Below, piece by piece: positions 25,215 through 33,635 of a stretch of DNA of 57,739 nt. The stretch's first letter is position 1. Every line of letters begins with the position of its first letter. Below the pieces are notes generated by a model, which searched no databases, had not been told where the DNA came from, and saw only the letters and a list, made by a program, of their open reading frames with translations. The DNA comes from Deltaproteobacteria bacterium (lineage in GTDB: Bacteria > Desulfobacterota > Syntrophia > Syntrophales > UBA8958): assembly GCA_029553375.1 (NCBI GenBank), contig JAKPCH010000017.1, positions 1-57,739 on the forward strand, given 5' to 3'. Position numbers and translations under genes: made by a program.

Positions 25215-26438
25215 ATGGAGAGGCTCCTGCGCGGCCTCTTCGGTACGGGTCAGATGGGTCGGGTCGGTCCCGCCGTGCCGCTGTGTGAAGGGCGGGGGCG
25301 ACACTTGTCCCTGAGGGAGGCGGTCCCGGGGGAGGAAGAGGAGAACGAGGGCGGGACCTGCTATGCCGTCCGCCGTTTGATTCCCGGGAAGTGGCGCCAC
25401 GGCGGGCGTCTGGTGAGGGACCTGGCCCGCCTCGACATGGGCCTGGCGTCGGTCCTGGCCGGGGACGCCGTCCTGAATGAGATGAGGGTCCACGACGCCC
25501 TGTTCCTCGACACGGAGACGACGGGCCTCGCCGGGGGGACGGGGACCGTGGCGTTTCTCGTCGGTCTGGCTTGGTTCGAGGGGGAAGACCTGGTGGTCCG
25601 CCAGCTCTTCGCCCGGGACTTCGACGAGGAGGGGGCCGTCCTGTCGTCCCTGGGGGCCGTCCTGCGTGAGCGGGGTTTCATCGTCACCTTCAACGGCCGG
25701 GCCTTCGACTGCAACCTCCTCCAAACGAGGTTCATCATGAACCGTCTCCCCAACCCCCTGGAGGGGGTCCCCCACCTCGATCTTCTCCACCCCGCCCGGC
25801 GCCTCTTCTCCCACCGTCTCGCCAGCTGTTCCCTCGGCGCCCTGGAGGAGGCCGTCTTGGGGGTGAGGCGCTCGGGGGATGTCCCCGGCTGGGAGATACC
25901 GAGCCTTTACTTCCGATGGCTGCGCCACGGCGACGCCTCCGCCCTGTCGGCCATCTTCGACCACAATCGCCTCGATCTCCTCTCCATGGCCGCCCTGGCG
26001 AGGGTCTTGGGCGAGGTCCTCGACCCGGAGGGGGAAGGGGAAAACACCCCGCCCGGCGTCATGGTCCGTGCGGGGCGTCTTCTCCTTTCCCGGCGCCGGA
26101 TCGACGAGGGGAGGAGGCACCTGGAGAGGGCCGCGGCCTGCCGGGACGACGAGGCCGCCCGGGAGGCGCGGCGTGAGCTGTCCCTCCTCTACAAGCGGGC
26201 GGGTCGCTGGGATGAGGCCCTCCGGGTATGGGCGGAGATGGTCGGTGAGGATCCGGGGGACCTGTTCGCCCTCGTGGAACTGGCCAAGTGGTGGGAACAC
26301 CGGGGCGGCGAGCCCGCAAGGGCCCTCGAGTTGACCCTGGAGGCCCTCAAGGTCGCCTCCGGGCCCTCCCTGGACGACCTGAATCGCCGCCGGGGGCGCC
26401 TCGAGAAGAAGATCCGCCGGCGCGGTGGGGAGGGATGA
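25215..26438 (+). CDS. mrfB: RNase H-like exonuclease with TPR tail (MrfB/YprB family)
   Basis: A 407-residue DnaQ/RNase H-fold exonuclease. The DEDD-type metal residues are seen in LFLDTETTGLAGGTGT, in VTFNGRAFDCNLL and in IFDHNRLDLLSM. Two or three helical repeats of TPR type follow (about 270-390). In B. subtilis MrfB is the 3'-5' exonuclease partner of MrfA. Two starts are possible: GTG at 25197, overlapping the helicase stop (GTGA), or ATG at 25215 with AGGGA four bases upstream; the latter is used. The stop overlaps the ABC-F start, so all three genes are coupled. Confidence 0.9.
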   Translation: MERLLRGLFGTGQMGRVGPAVPLCEGRGRHLSLREAVPGEEEENEGGTCYAVRRLIPGKWRHGGRLVRDLARLDMGLASVLAGDAVLNEMRVHDALFLDTETTGLAGGTGTVAFLVGLAWFEGEDLVVRQLFARDFDEEGAVLSSLGAVLRERGFIVTFNGRAFDCNLLQTRFIMNRLPNPLEGVPHLDLLHPARRLFSHRLASCSLGALEEAVLGVRRSGDVPGWEIPSLYFRWLRHGDASALSAIFDHNRLDLLSMAALARVLGEVLDPEGEGENTPPGVMVRAGRLLLSRRRIDEGRRHLERAAACRDDEAAREARRELSLLYKRAGRWDEALRVWAEMVGEDPGDLFALVELAKWWEHRGGEPARALELTLEALKVASGPSLDDLNRRRGRLEKKIRRRGGEG

Positions 26439-28408
26439 TAAGGATCAGCAACCTCCGCCTGTCCTTGGGGGGGAGGGAAATCTTCTCGGACATCTCCTGG
26501 GACATACCGACGGGGGCCCGCATCGGTCTCGTGGGGGACAACGGCACGGGCAAGACGACCCTGCTGAGGGTCATCGTCGGTCAGGTGGAACCTGACGGCG
26601 GGAGGGTCGAGATCCCCCGGGTTTGCCGCTCTATCGGTTACCTACCCCAGGACCTCGTCGAGCTGGAGGACATACCCCTCATCGATTTACTCAAGAAGAG
26701 GTGCGGCATCGCCTCCCGGGAGGAACTGGTGAAGTCCTACGAGGAGCGCCTGGCCGCCTGCGCCTGCAGCCTCTCGGCCGCCGACGGGGACGACGAGGAG
26801 GCACGGGAGGCCGTACGGGGTCTCATGGCCGAATACGAGGCGGCCCTGGAGATGTTCCGCGCCGAGGACGGTTATGCCTTCCATGCCCGGGCCGGCGAGA
26901 TCCTGGGTGGTCTGGGTTTCCGCCGGGGGGATCATCACCGCCCCTGCGGCGAGTTTTCGGGGGGCTGGAAGATGCGGATCCTTTTGGCCGTCATCCTCCT
27001 GTCCCGCCCGGAGATCATCCTCCTGGACGAGCCGACGAACCACCTCGACACGGAGAGCATGGAATGGCTGGAGGGATTCCTCGGGGGGTACCGGGGCACC
27101 ATCGTCACCGTCTCCCACGATCGGGTCTTCCTCGACAAGATCGTCGACGTCGTGGCCGAGTTGGCCCAGGGTCGCATCCGGGTCTTCAAGGGTAACTACA
27201 GCGCCTATCTCCGAGAGAAGGAGAGACGGAAGGAGGCCTTGGAGCGGGAGGCGGCCCAGAGGGAGACGGAGCTGGAGAGGACGAGGGCCTTCATCGAGCG
27301 GTTCCGCTACAAGGCCACCAAGGCCAGGCAGGTCCAGAGCCGGATCCGGATGCTGGAGAGGCTTGCGCCCTTGGAGACGGAACGGGAGGGGCCGACGGTG
27401 CGGATCCGCTTCCCCGAGGTCCCCAAGAGCGGCAAAAACGTCGTGACCCTCGAGGGAGTGGGCAAGGCCTACGGCGACTTGACCGTCTTTACGGATTTCT
27501 CCTACCGCATCGACCGGGGACGCAAGATCGCCCTCGTGGGGGTCAACGGGGCGGGCAAGTCCACCCTGGCCCGGATCATAGCCGGTGTCGAAGAGCCGTC
27601 GTGGGGTGCCGTCACCTACGGCGGCGACGTCCGCATCGCCTTTTTCTCCCAGGAGTCGGCCGACAACCTCGATTACGGGCGCACCGTTTGGGAGGAGACC
27701 GCCGCCGTCCCCTTCCGGGGCACGGATCAGCAGCGCCGGGATCTCCTCGGGGCCTTCCTCTTCCCCGGCGAGACGGTGGCGAAACCCGTCTCCGTCCTCT
27801 CGGGGGGGGAGAAATCCCGCCTCGCCCTCCTGAAGGTCCTCCTCCAGGAGTCGAACCTCCTGGTCCTCGACGAGCCGACCAATCACCTCGATCTCCGGAC
27901 GAAGGAGATCTTCCAGGAGGCCCTCCTCGAATACGGGGGGACGGTGGTTATCGTCTCTCACGACCGCTATTTCCTCGACCGTCTCGTCGACGGTGTCCTG
28001 GAGGTGAGGGAGGGGGCCGTGCGGCCCTACGAGGGAAACTACACCTACTTCATCGAGAAGCGGCGCCGGGAGGAAGGGGGCGTCCCTCCCCCTTCGACCC
28101 CCGGCGTCGTTTACCGGGCGCCGAAGAAAGGGGAGGAAAAGCGGGCCCGGCGTGAGGAGGAACTCCGCCGGATACGCGCGCGCCGGGAGAGCCGGCGGCG
28201 TCTCGAGGAGGTGGAGGGACTCATCGCGGCCGCCGAGGAGCGGAAGAAGACCGTCGAGGAGGAACTCTGCCGCGAGGAAAACCTCCGCAACCCCGCCTTG
28301 ATCAGGGAACTGCACCGGGAACACCGCCTCTTGGAGGAGACGACGACCTCCCTGTACGAGCGGTGGGAGGAACTGATGGCGGAGGTGGAGAAGGAGGACC
28401 CTCGCTGA
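26435..28408 (+). CDS. ABC-F family ATPase
   Basis: A 657-residue soluble protein with two ABC domains and no membrane domain. Domain 1 has GDNGTGKTT (34-42) and the signature FSGGWKMRI; domain 2 has GVNGAGKST and LSGGEKSRL; a charged linker, EREAAQRETELERTRAFIERF in part, joins them, and the C-terminus is a long charged coiled coil. The absence of an arm-like insert suggests a YheS/Uup-type ABC-F rather than EttA. Such proteins act on ribosomes; Uup-like ones have also been tied to DNA branch metabolism. The ATGA overlap with mrfB and shared operon with a repair pair make either role possible; which applies is not known. Confidence 0.92.
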   Translation: MIRISNLRLSLGGREIFSDISWDIPTGARIGLVGDNGTGKTTLLRVIVGQVEPDGGRVEIPRVCRSIGYLPQDLVELEDIPLIDLLKKRCGIASREELVKSYEERLAACACSLSAADGDDEEAREAVRGLMAEYEAALEMFRAEDGYAFHARAGEILGGLGFRRGDHHRPCGEFSGGWKMRILLAVILLSRPEIILLDEPTNHLDTESMEWLEGFLGGYRGTIVTVSHDRVFLDKIVDVVAELAQGRIRVFKGNYSAYLREKERRKEALEREAAQRETELERTRAFIERFRYKATKARQVQSRIRMLERLAPLETEREGPTVRIRFPEVPKSGKNVVTLEGVGKAYGDLTVFTDFSYRIDRGRKIALVGVNGAGKSTLARIIAGVEEPSWGAVTYGGDVRIAFFSQESADNLDYGRTVWEETAAVPFRGTDQQRRDLLGAFLFPGETVAKPVSVLSGGEKSRLALLKVLLQESNLLVLDEPTNHLDLRTKEIFQEALLEYGGTVVIVSHDRYFLDRLVDGVLEVREGAVRPYEGNYTYFIEKRRREEGGVPPPSTPGVVYRAPKKGEEKRARREEELRRIRARRESRRRLEEVEGLIAAAEERKKTVEEELCREENLRNPALIRELHREHRLLEETTTSLYERWEELMAEVEKEDPR

Positions 28409-28476
28409 GGGGCTCAACCCCTTCGGAACGGGTTGATTGCCGATGCCAAACCGGCCATGGCGCCCCGAGGTCTGAT

Positions 28477-29169
28477 TCAAGCCGCCCTGACGCAGACGTA
28501 GGGGATACCGCCCACCCCCAGGGGCCTCGTTTCCTCGAAGCCCGCCTTTCGCGCCATCAGCGATAGATCGTCACTGGTGAAACTCTCGGCGAAGACGATT
28601 CTTTTCATGCCCCAGAGGAGCAGGTCGTTCCGCAGGAGGGGGGTCTTGAACCTTGCCATGAAGGAACGGATCTCCCCGGGTGAGGCCCCGCGGTCCGTTT
28701 CCGCCACGATTGCCGGCCCCCCGGGTTTCAGGACCCGGCGGATCTCACTCATGCCCGCCTGGGGGTCGCGCCAGTGCTTGATGGAGCCCACGCTGGCGAC
28801 GGCGTCGAAGGATTCGTCGGGGAAAGTAAGATGCAGGGCGTCTCCCCTGAGAAAGGTCATATTGGACAGGCCCAGGGCGTTTCCTCGGCGGCGGGCCCAA
28901 CTCACCTGGCGGGGCGAGAAATCCACCCCCACAACCTCGGCCCGGGGGCAGCGGCGGGCCAGGAGGCAGGTCAAATATCCCGGACCGGAGCCGACGTCGA
29001 GGATCCTCGAGGGACGCCGGGGGGCGATCTCATCGGTGAGGAGTACGAAGAGGGGGGTAAGGGCGTCGCCGATATAGCGGTTGTAGATGAAACCGCAGAG
29101 ATCCCACACGAGCCGGTTGTCCCGCAGGTACCTCAGGAGCCGCACCAGGGGCAGGGGCGGTGGCGCCAT
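28477..29169 (-). CDS. SAM-dependent methyltransferase (class I)
   Basis: A 230-residue Rossmann methyltransferase of the Methyltransf_11 type: ILDVGSGPGYLTCLLARR (motif I), VVGVDFSPRQV (motif II), DALHLTFPDESFDAVASVGS (motif III-IV) and VLKPGGPAIVAETD. The substrate is unknown; the UbiE-like layout fits a small molecule or lipid acceptor. The frame opens earlier (29241), but MAPPPLPLVRLL at 29167-29169 avoids overlap with the rubrerythrin gene and suits the family. It is the last gene of the minus run from 32204. Confidence 0.85.
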   Translation of the reverse strand: MAPPPLPLVRLLRYLRDNRLVWDLCGFIYNRYIGDALTPLFVLLTDEIAPRRPSRILDVGSGPGYLTCLLARRCPRAEVVGVDFSPRQVSWARRRGNALGLSNMTFLRGDALHLTFPDESFDAVASVGSIKHWRDPQAGMSEIRRVLKPGGPAIVAETDRGASPGEIRSFMARFKTPLLRNDLLLWGMKRIVFAESFTSDDLSLMARKAGFEETRPLGVGGIPYVCVRAA

Positions 29170-29198
29170 AGGGGAGCCTTGAAGGGCCCCGGGGGCCG

Positions 29199-29717
29199 TC
29201 AGGCCCCGTCGAGACCCGGGCTTTCCCGGCGGCGATACCACCCCGCCGGGTCCGTGAGGAACTCGGCGGCGTCCTTCAAGGAGACGTAGTGCTCGTGTTC
29301 GATGTCCGCCAGGAGGTTGAAGAAGGCCTTTTCCCGCGGATCCGTCACCTGGTCCCTCAGGCGGGCGTAGTAGGCGGCGCCGTTGCCCTCGAACTCGATG
29401 GCCGTCTCCAGGGCCTCGAGATCGTCCCGATCCGCCTTCGTCCCTTCCAGACCCCTTTTAACCACGTCTTTCAGGACGTCCTTGACGGGCGTCTGGTTGA
29501 CCTTGAGGGGCACCGTCTCGGGCCATTGGCCCGCCTCCTTCCAGATCTCGTAAAGCTCTTTCAGACGGGCGTGGTGTTCCAGCTCGTCGGCGGCGATCTG
29601 TTCGAACATGGCCTTGCCGACGGCGTTCTTGGTCCGTTCGGCGTGATTCTTGTAGAACTCGTGTTCCCGCAACTCGTTGTTAAGGGCCACCTCGAGGGCG
29701 TTGAGTCGGTCTTTCAT
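29199..29717 (-). CDS. Rubrerythrin/ferritin-like diiron protein
   Basis: A 172-residue four-helix protein with two ExxH pairs, in IAADELEHHARL and LADIEHEHYVSL, and further glutamates in VALNNELREHEF and IEFEGNGAAYY, as expected of a diiron rubrerythrin-like site. No rubredoxin CxxC domain is present. These proteins remove peroxide in anaerobes. ATG at 29715-29717 is chosen because AAGGAG lies upstream at good spacing; a start ten codons earlier would place that site inside the gene. Confidence 0.9.
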   Translation of the reverse strand: MKDRLNALEVALNNELREHEFYKNHAERTKNAVGKAMFEQIAADELEHHARLKELYEIWKEAGQWPETVPLKVNQTPVKDVLKDVVKRGLEGTKADRDDLEALETAIEFEGNGAAYYARLRDQVTDPREKAFFNLLADIEHEHYVSLKDAAEFLTDPAGWYRRRESPGLDGA

Positions 29718-29753
29718 CTTGGCGCTCCTTTTATTGATCTTCGTCAAACACTA

Positions 29754-31382
29754 TCACGAGGTCCGGGCGGGGGCAAGGCCTTTATCCTCGGGGCCCAGTT
29801 CCGCCACGTGTTCCGCCATGTTCTGGCAATGATCGGAGATCCGCTCCAGGCGGATAAGCATCTCGATGAAGACCGGGCCGGCCTCGGCGCGGCAGAGACG
29901 CCGGTGGAAACGAACGATGTGTTTTTCCCTCGCCTCCTTCACGGCGAGATCGACCATCTCTTCCCTTTTCCCCACGGCCTGGAGGAGGTTTCCGTCACCC
30001 CCTTCCAAGAGCCTCCGGGCGTCGGTGATGTTTTCTCCCACGAGGGCCTCGATCTCGTCCAACTCCTCCTCGGCGAAACTCGAGAAGAGGATTCGCCTCT
30101 TCTTTTTGATCCGTGACAGCTCCATCAGGGCCATCATGTGGTTGGCCATCCTCTCTATGTCGTCCGCCAGGGCCGTGTAGGCGAAGATGGCCCGGGGGTG
30201 GGCCGCGGCGGGCATCCGGTAGGAGAGGTTCCTCAGGTAGGATACGATCTCCCCCCGGAGGTGGTTCACGGCCATCTCCATGAGGAGGGCGTGGCGGAGC
30301 CTGCCTTCACTGAAGGACCGTCTCACGGACAAGGTCTGGGCGAATACCCTTTCCACCAGGCCCATCTGACGCGCCAGTTCCTTTCTCACCGCCCCGAGGG
30401 CCCGGTCGGCGTCGGCGAGATCCTCCTCTTTGAGGTACTCGGGCCACAGGGAGACCTCCTCCTCCCGCCCGGGGATGAACCTCTCGAGTAGACGGGCCAC
30501 ACCGTCCAAAAATGGGAAAAACATGAATGTAATCAATAGATTGAATAAGAGATGGGCGAGGGCGATCTGCTGGGACACGCTGGTGGAGAGGGCTTGGAGG
30601 AGCCTGACCGCCTGGGGAAGGACGGCCATGCATACACATGCCCCCGTCACCTTGAACAGGACATGGGCGGCGGCCGTCCGCTTGCCCGCCGGCCCCGTGA
30701 CGGCCGCCGCCATGATGGCCGTGACGGTCGTGCCCACGTTGGCGCCGAAGACCACGGGGAGGGCCTGGTAGGTCCCCACGAGGTCCTGTTGGGCCAGGAT
30801 GACGAGGATGCTGATGGGTATGGCGGAGGCGTGGATGAGGGCCGTGATGACGGCCCCCGCCGCGAAACCCGTAAGGGGGTCGGGGACGTCCCTCAGGTGG
30901 GCGACGATCCCAGGGTGGTCCCTCAGGGGGGCCGCGGCGGTACCGAGGAGCCCCAGGCCGAAGAAGATCATGCCGAACTGGAGGACCATCTCCCCGACCT
31001 CCCGTGTCCGATCCCGGCCCAGGAGGTACAGAAGACCGCCGGCGCAGATGAAGAGGGGGGAGAGGTCGGTTATCCTCCAGACGACGAGCTGGACGACGAA
31101 GGTGGTGCCGATGTCCGTGCCGAGGATGACGGCCAGGGAGTCGCGGAAGCCGATGAGGCCGGCGCCCACCATGCCGACGGTGAGAGCCGTGGAGGCGGAG
31201 CTGCTCTGGAAGAGGACGGTGGTGCCCATGCCCGTCATGAGACCAAAGAGGGGTCTCTTGACGATATAGCGGAGGTAGTCACGGATCCGGGCCGTCAGGA
31301 GGCGTTCCACCCCCGCGCTCAGCCTGACCGTCCCGTAGAGAAAAAGGACGATCCCCGCCGTCCCCAAGAGGGCGTTGTTCAT
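29754..31382 (-). CDS. Na/Pi cotransporter family protein with PhoU domain
   Basis: A 542-residue protein. The N-terminal about 320 residues hold two Na_Pi_cotrans repeats with the family motifs LFQSSSASTALTVG and GANVGTTVTAIMAA, and about nine hydrophobic helices. The C-terminal about 200 residues form a PhoU-like three-helix domain (ADDIERMANHMMAL, LERISDHCQNMAEH). Such NptA/YjbB proteins move inorganic phosphate with Na+, often outward in bacteria. It lies 15 bp after the enoyl-CoA hydratase gene on the same strand. Confidence 0.93.
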   Translation of the reverse strand: MNNALLGTAGIVLFLYGTVRLSAGVERLLTARIRDYLRYIVKRPLFGLMTGMGTTVLFQSSSASTALTVGMVGAGLIGFRDSLAVILGTDIGTTFVVQLVVWRITDLSPLFICAGGLLYLLGRDRTREVGEMVLQFGMIFFGLGLLGTAAAPLRDHPGIVAHLRDVPDPLTGFAAGAVITALIHASAIPISILVILAQQDLVGTYQALPVVFGANVGTTVTAIMAAAVTGPAGKRTAAAHVLFKVTGACVCMAVLPQAVRLLQALSTSVSQQIALAHLLFNLLITFMFFPFLDGVARLLERFIPGREEEVSLWPEYLKEEDLADADRALGAVRKELARQMGLVERVFAQTLSVRRSFSEGRLRHALLMEMAVNHLRGEIVSYLRNLSYRMPAAAHPRAIFAYTALADDIERMANHMMALMELSRIKKKRRILFSSFAEEELDEIEALVGENITDARRLLEGGDGNLLQAVGKREEMVDLAVKEAREKHIVRFHRRLCRAEAGPVFIEMLIRLERISDHCQNMAEHVAELGPEDKGLAPARTS

Positions 31383-31397
31383 CGTCCCGGGGCGCCG

Positions 31398-32204
31398 TCA
31401 GTATTTACCCGGGAAATTCGGTTTCCTCTTTTCCCTCTGGGCCTTGATACCCTCACGGGCGTCCTGGCTGCCGAAGATGGGGATGCCTATCTCCAGTTCC
31501 TTGGCGAAGGCGTCTTTGTAGGACATGTCCCGTGATTCGCGCCAGCACCGGATGATGCCCCGCGTCGCCAGGGGGCCGTTGGCGGCGATGCGCTCCGCCA
31601 GGGCCGTGGCAGCCGCCATCAGTTCCTGGCGTGGTACGACGCGGTTGAGGAAACCCCACTCCAGGAGGGTCCGGGCCGGGTAGTTGTCGGCCGTCAGGAG
31701 GATCTCCAGGCCCCGGCAGGGGGTGAGCATCCTCGTCAGGTAGACGTTGGAACCGCCCGTGGGCATGATGCCCAAACTGGCCTCCCGCATCTGGAAAAGG
31801 GCGTCCTCGGAGGCGATGCGGAGATCGGCCCCCATGATCATCTCGAATCCCCCCGTCAGGCAGTAGCCGTTGATGGCAGCGATGACGGGTTTGTTGACGA
31901 TGTTGGGTTTCAGCATGGCCTCGCCCACGTGGGGGCCCACCTGGACCAGCCACCGTTCCGATTCCGTCTCCGGTTCCCTGGCCCTCGTGAGGACGGGGAT
32001 GGCGGTTTTGAGATCCATGCCGGAGCAAAAGATGTCGGGGAGACATGAATAGAGGATGACCGCCCTTATCGTGTCATCGGCGTTGATGTCCAGCCATGCC
32101 CGGTGCAGGTCCAGGAGGATGTCGGGATCGAGGGCGTTCTTCTCCTGAGGGCGGTTCAGGCCCACTTTGGCGATGTGTCCTTCTTTGACGAAATCCAGTG
32201 CCAT
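31398..32204 (-). CDS. Enoyl-CoA hydratase/isomerase family protein
   Basis: A 268-residue crotonase-fold protein. Oxyanion-hole segments FCSGMDLKTA and GYCLTGGFEMIMGADLRIA are clear, and REASLGIMPTGG covers the second active-site glutamate. The first glutamate position is less canonical (TGGFEM rather than GGGxEL), so the reaction (hydration, isomerisation or dehydration of a CoA ester) is not settled. AAGGAGAGG precedes the ATG. It starts the minus-strand group hydratase-NptA-rubrerythrin-methyltransferase, whose members share no evident pathway. Confidence 0.9.
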   Translation of the reverse strand: MALDFVKEGHIAKVGLNRPQEKNALDPDILLDLHRAWLDINADDTIRAVILYSCLPDIFCSGMDLKTAIPVLTRAREPETESERWLVQVGPHVGEAMLKPNIVNKPVIAAINGYCLTGGFEMIMGADLRIASEDALFQMREASLGIMPTGGSNVYLTRMLTPCRGLEILLTADNYPARTLLEWGFLNRVVPRQELMAAATALAERIAANGPLATRGIIRCWRESRDMSYKDAFAKELEIGIPIFGSQDAREGIKAQREKRKPNFPGKY

Positions 32205-32331
32205 GGTCCTCTCCTTTCTTAAACCGTTGTTCCTAACTCATATTACATGACGCACCCTATATCAACGGCGTTTTGGTGAGGCCGTCGTTTTCTTTACAAA
32301 GGGGGCGAATGCTGGTAAGGCCAAGGGCGAC

Positions 32332-33174
32332 ATGGAAAAAAGACGCAACTCCACCCTCTGCCCCCAGTGCCGCCGCCTGATCAGTATCGACGAGGACGTC
32401 TGTCCCTACTGCGGTCTGAGTCGGCCCGGTTCCTCCTTCAGGGGCGCTTTCCGGGGGCTGATGGGACCCGGGGCCTTCGACCCCGTGCCCTCCCTCATCG
32501 CCGTGAACGTCGTGGTTTACATCCTCTCCCTGTTTTTGAGTCCTTCCGGCATGGGTATATCCATGAACCCCCTCCGTTTTCTGTCGCCCTCCGAGGGGAG
32601 CCTCTTCCTCCTCGGGGCCACGGGGACGGTGCCCGTGTTCCGGTTCGGCCGCTGGTGGAGTCTTCTCACCGCCTCTTTTCTCCACGGCGGTCTCCTCCAC
32701 CTCTTCTTCAATATGGTGGCCCTCTCCCAGCTGGGTCCCTTCGTCTACCTGGAGTTCGGTTTCTGTCGCTTCTTCGCCCTCTACATCGTCTCTGGGATCG
32801 CCGGATTCTTACTCTCCCTCCTGGCGGGCGTCCCCTTCACCATCGGGGCCTCCGCATCCGTTTGCGGCCTCATCGGGGCCATTCTCTACTACGGCAAGAG
32901 CCGCGGCGGTTTCTTCGGCGAGGCCATCTACCGCCAGGCCATGGGGTGGGTGGTAGGTTTGGTCATCTTCGGCCTGTTGGTCCCGGGGATCAACAACTGG
33001 GCCCACGGTGGAGGAATCATGGCCGGTCTGGCCGCGGCCTGGGTCCTTGGCTATCACGAAAGGAACGAAGAGACACTCCTCCATTGTCTGTTGGGCTGGG
33101 GACTCTTGGCCTTGACGGGCCTGGCCATCCTTTGGGCCGTGATACAAGGGGTTTGGCGCGTTTGGGTCTTTTGA
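32332..33174 (+). CDS. Rhomboid family intramembrane serine protease with zinc ribbon
   Basis: A 280-residue membrane protein. The N-terminus has a cytoplasmic zinc ribbon (C10, C13, C24, C27). Six or seven hydrophobic helices follow; the active-site serine is S174 in TIGASASVCGL, a variant of GxSG, and the histidine is H225 in NNWAHGGG. HGGLLHLFFNM with the conserved HxxxN region stabilises the oxyanion. Rhomboids cut transmembrane substrates; none is known here. Only 34 bp separate it from the lipoprotein gene downstream. Confidence 0.92.
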   Translation: MEKRRNSTLCPQCRRLISIDEDVCPYCGLSRPGSSFRGAFRGLMGPGAFDPVPSLIAVNVVVYILSLFLSPSGMGISMNPLRFLSPSEGSLFLLGATGTVPVFRFGRWWSLLTASFLHGGLLHLFFNMVALSQLGPFVYLEFGFCRFFALYIVSGIAGFLLSLLAGVPFTIGASASVCGLIGAILYYGKSRGGFFGEAIYRQAMGWVVGLVIFGLLVPGINNWAHGGGIMAGLAAAWVLGYHERNEETLLHCLLGWGLLALTGLAILWAVIQGVWRVWVF

Positions 33175-33208
33175 CGAATAAGCTGATACTGTCAGGGGAG
33201 GTTTGACC

Positions 33209-33619
33209 GTGGGGAAAAAACAACTGTTCTTCGTCGCCGCCGCCTTGGCGGTGGCCGTCCTGGCCGCGGGTTGCGACATGGGCGTGGTCATGGGCAGCAG
33301 GTCCGTGGGTGTTCGTTCCGGTGAGTTCGTCTATTCCGAGGGCTACATGGTCTCCACTTACAACGACGATTTCGACCGGGTGTGGAAGGCCGTCGAGGCC
33401 GTTTACCGCGAAATGAAGGCCCAGCGCCTCGAACAGGAGAAAAAGATCGGCAAGGGTAAGATGGTGGGGTTCGTCCTCGACGAAAAGCTCACGGTGAAGA
33501 TCGAGTTCAAGGCCAAGGACCAGACGGAGGTGGCGGTCCTCGTCGGCCTCGGCGGCAACAACATCGCCGCCCACCTCATCCATGAAAAGATCGCCCAGGA
33601 GCTGTCCAAGGACAGATAG
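33209..33619 (+). CDS. DUF3568-type lipoprotein
   Basis: A 136-residue small lipoprotein: signal peptide KQLFFVAAALAVAVLAAGC with the lipobox LAAGC and a short mature domain with the DUF3568 pattern SEGYMVSTYNDDFDRVWKAV and TVKIEFKAKDQTEVAVLVG. Function is unknown. The start GTG at 33209 is chosen because AGGGGAGG lies seven bases ahead; a TTG two codons earlier is too close to that site. The gene converges with the CCA-type gene. Confidence 0.8.
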   Translation: MGKKQLFFVAAALAVAVLAAGCDMGVVMGSRSVGVRSGEFVYSEGYMVSTYNDDFDRVWKAVEAVYREMKAQRLEQEKKIGKGKMVGFVLDEKLTVKIEFKAKDQTEVAVLVGLGGNNIAAHLIHEKIAQELSKDR

Positions 33620-33635
33620 GGGCTGCCCTCCTCCG

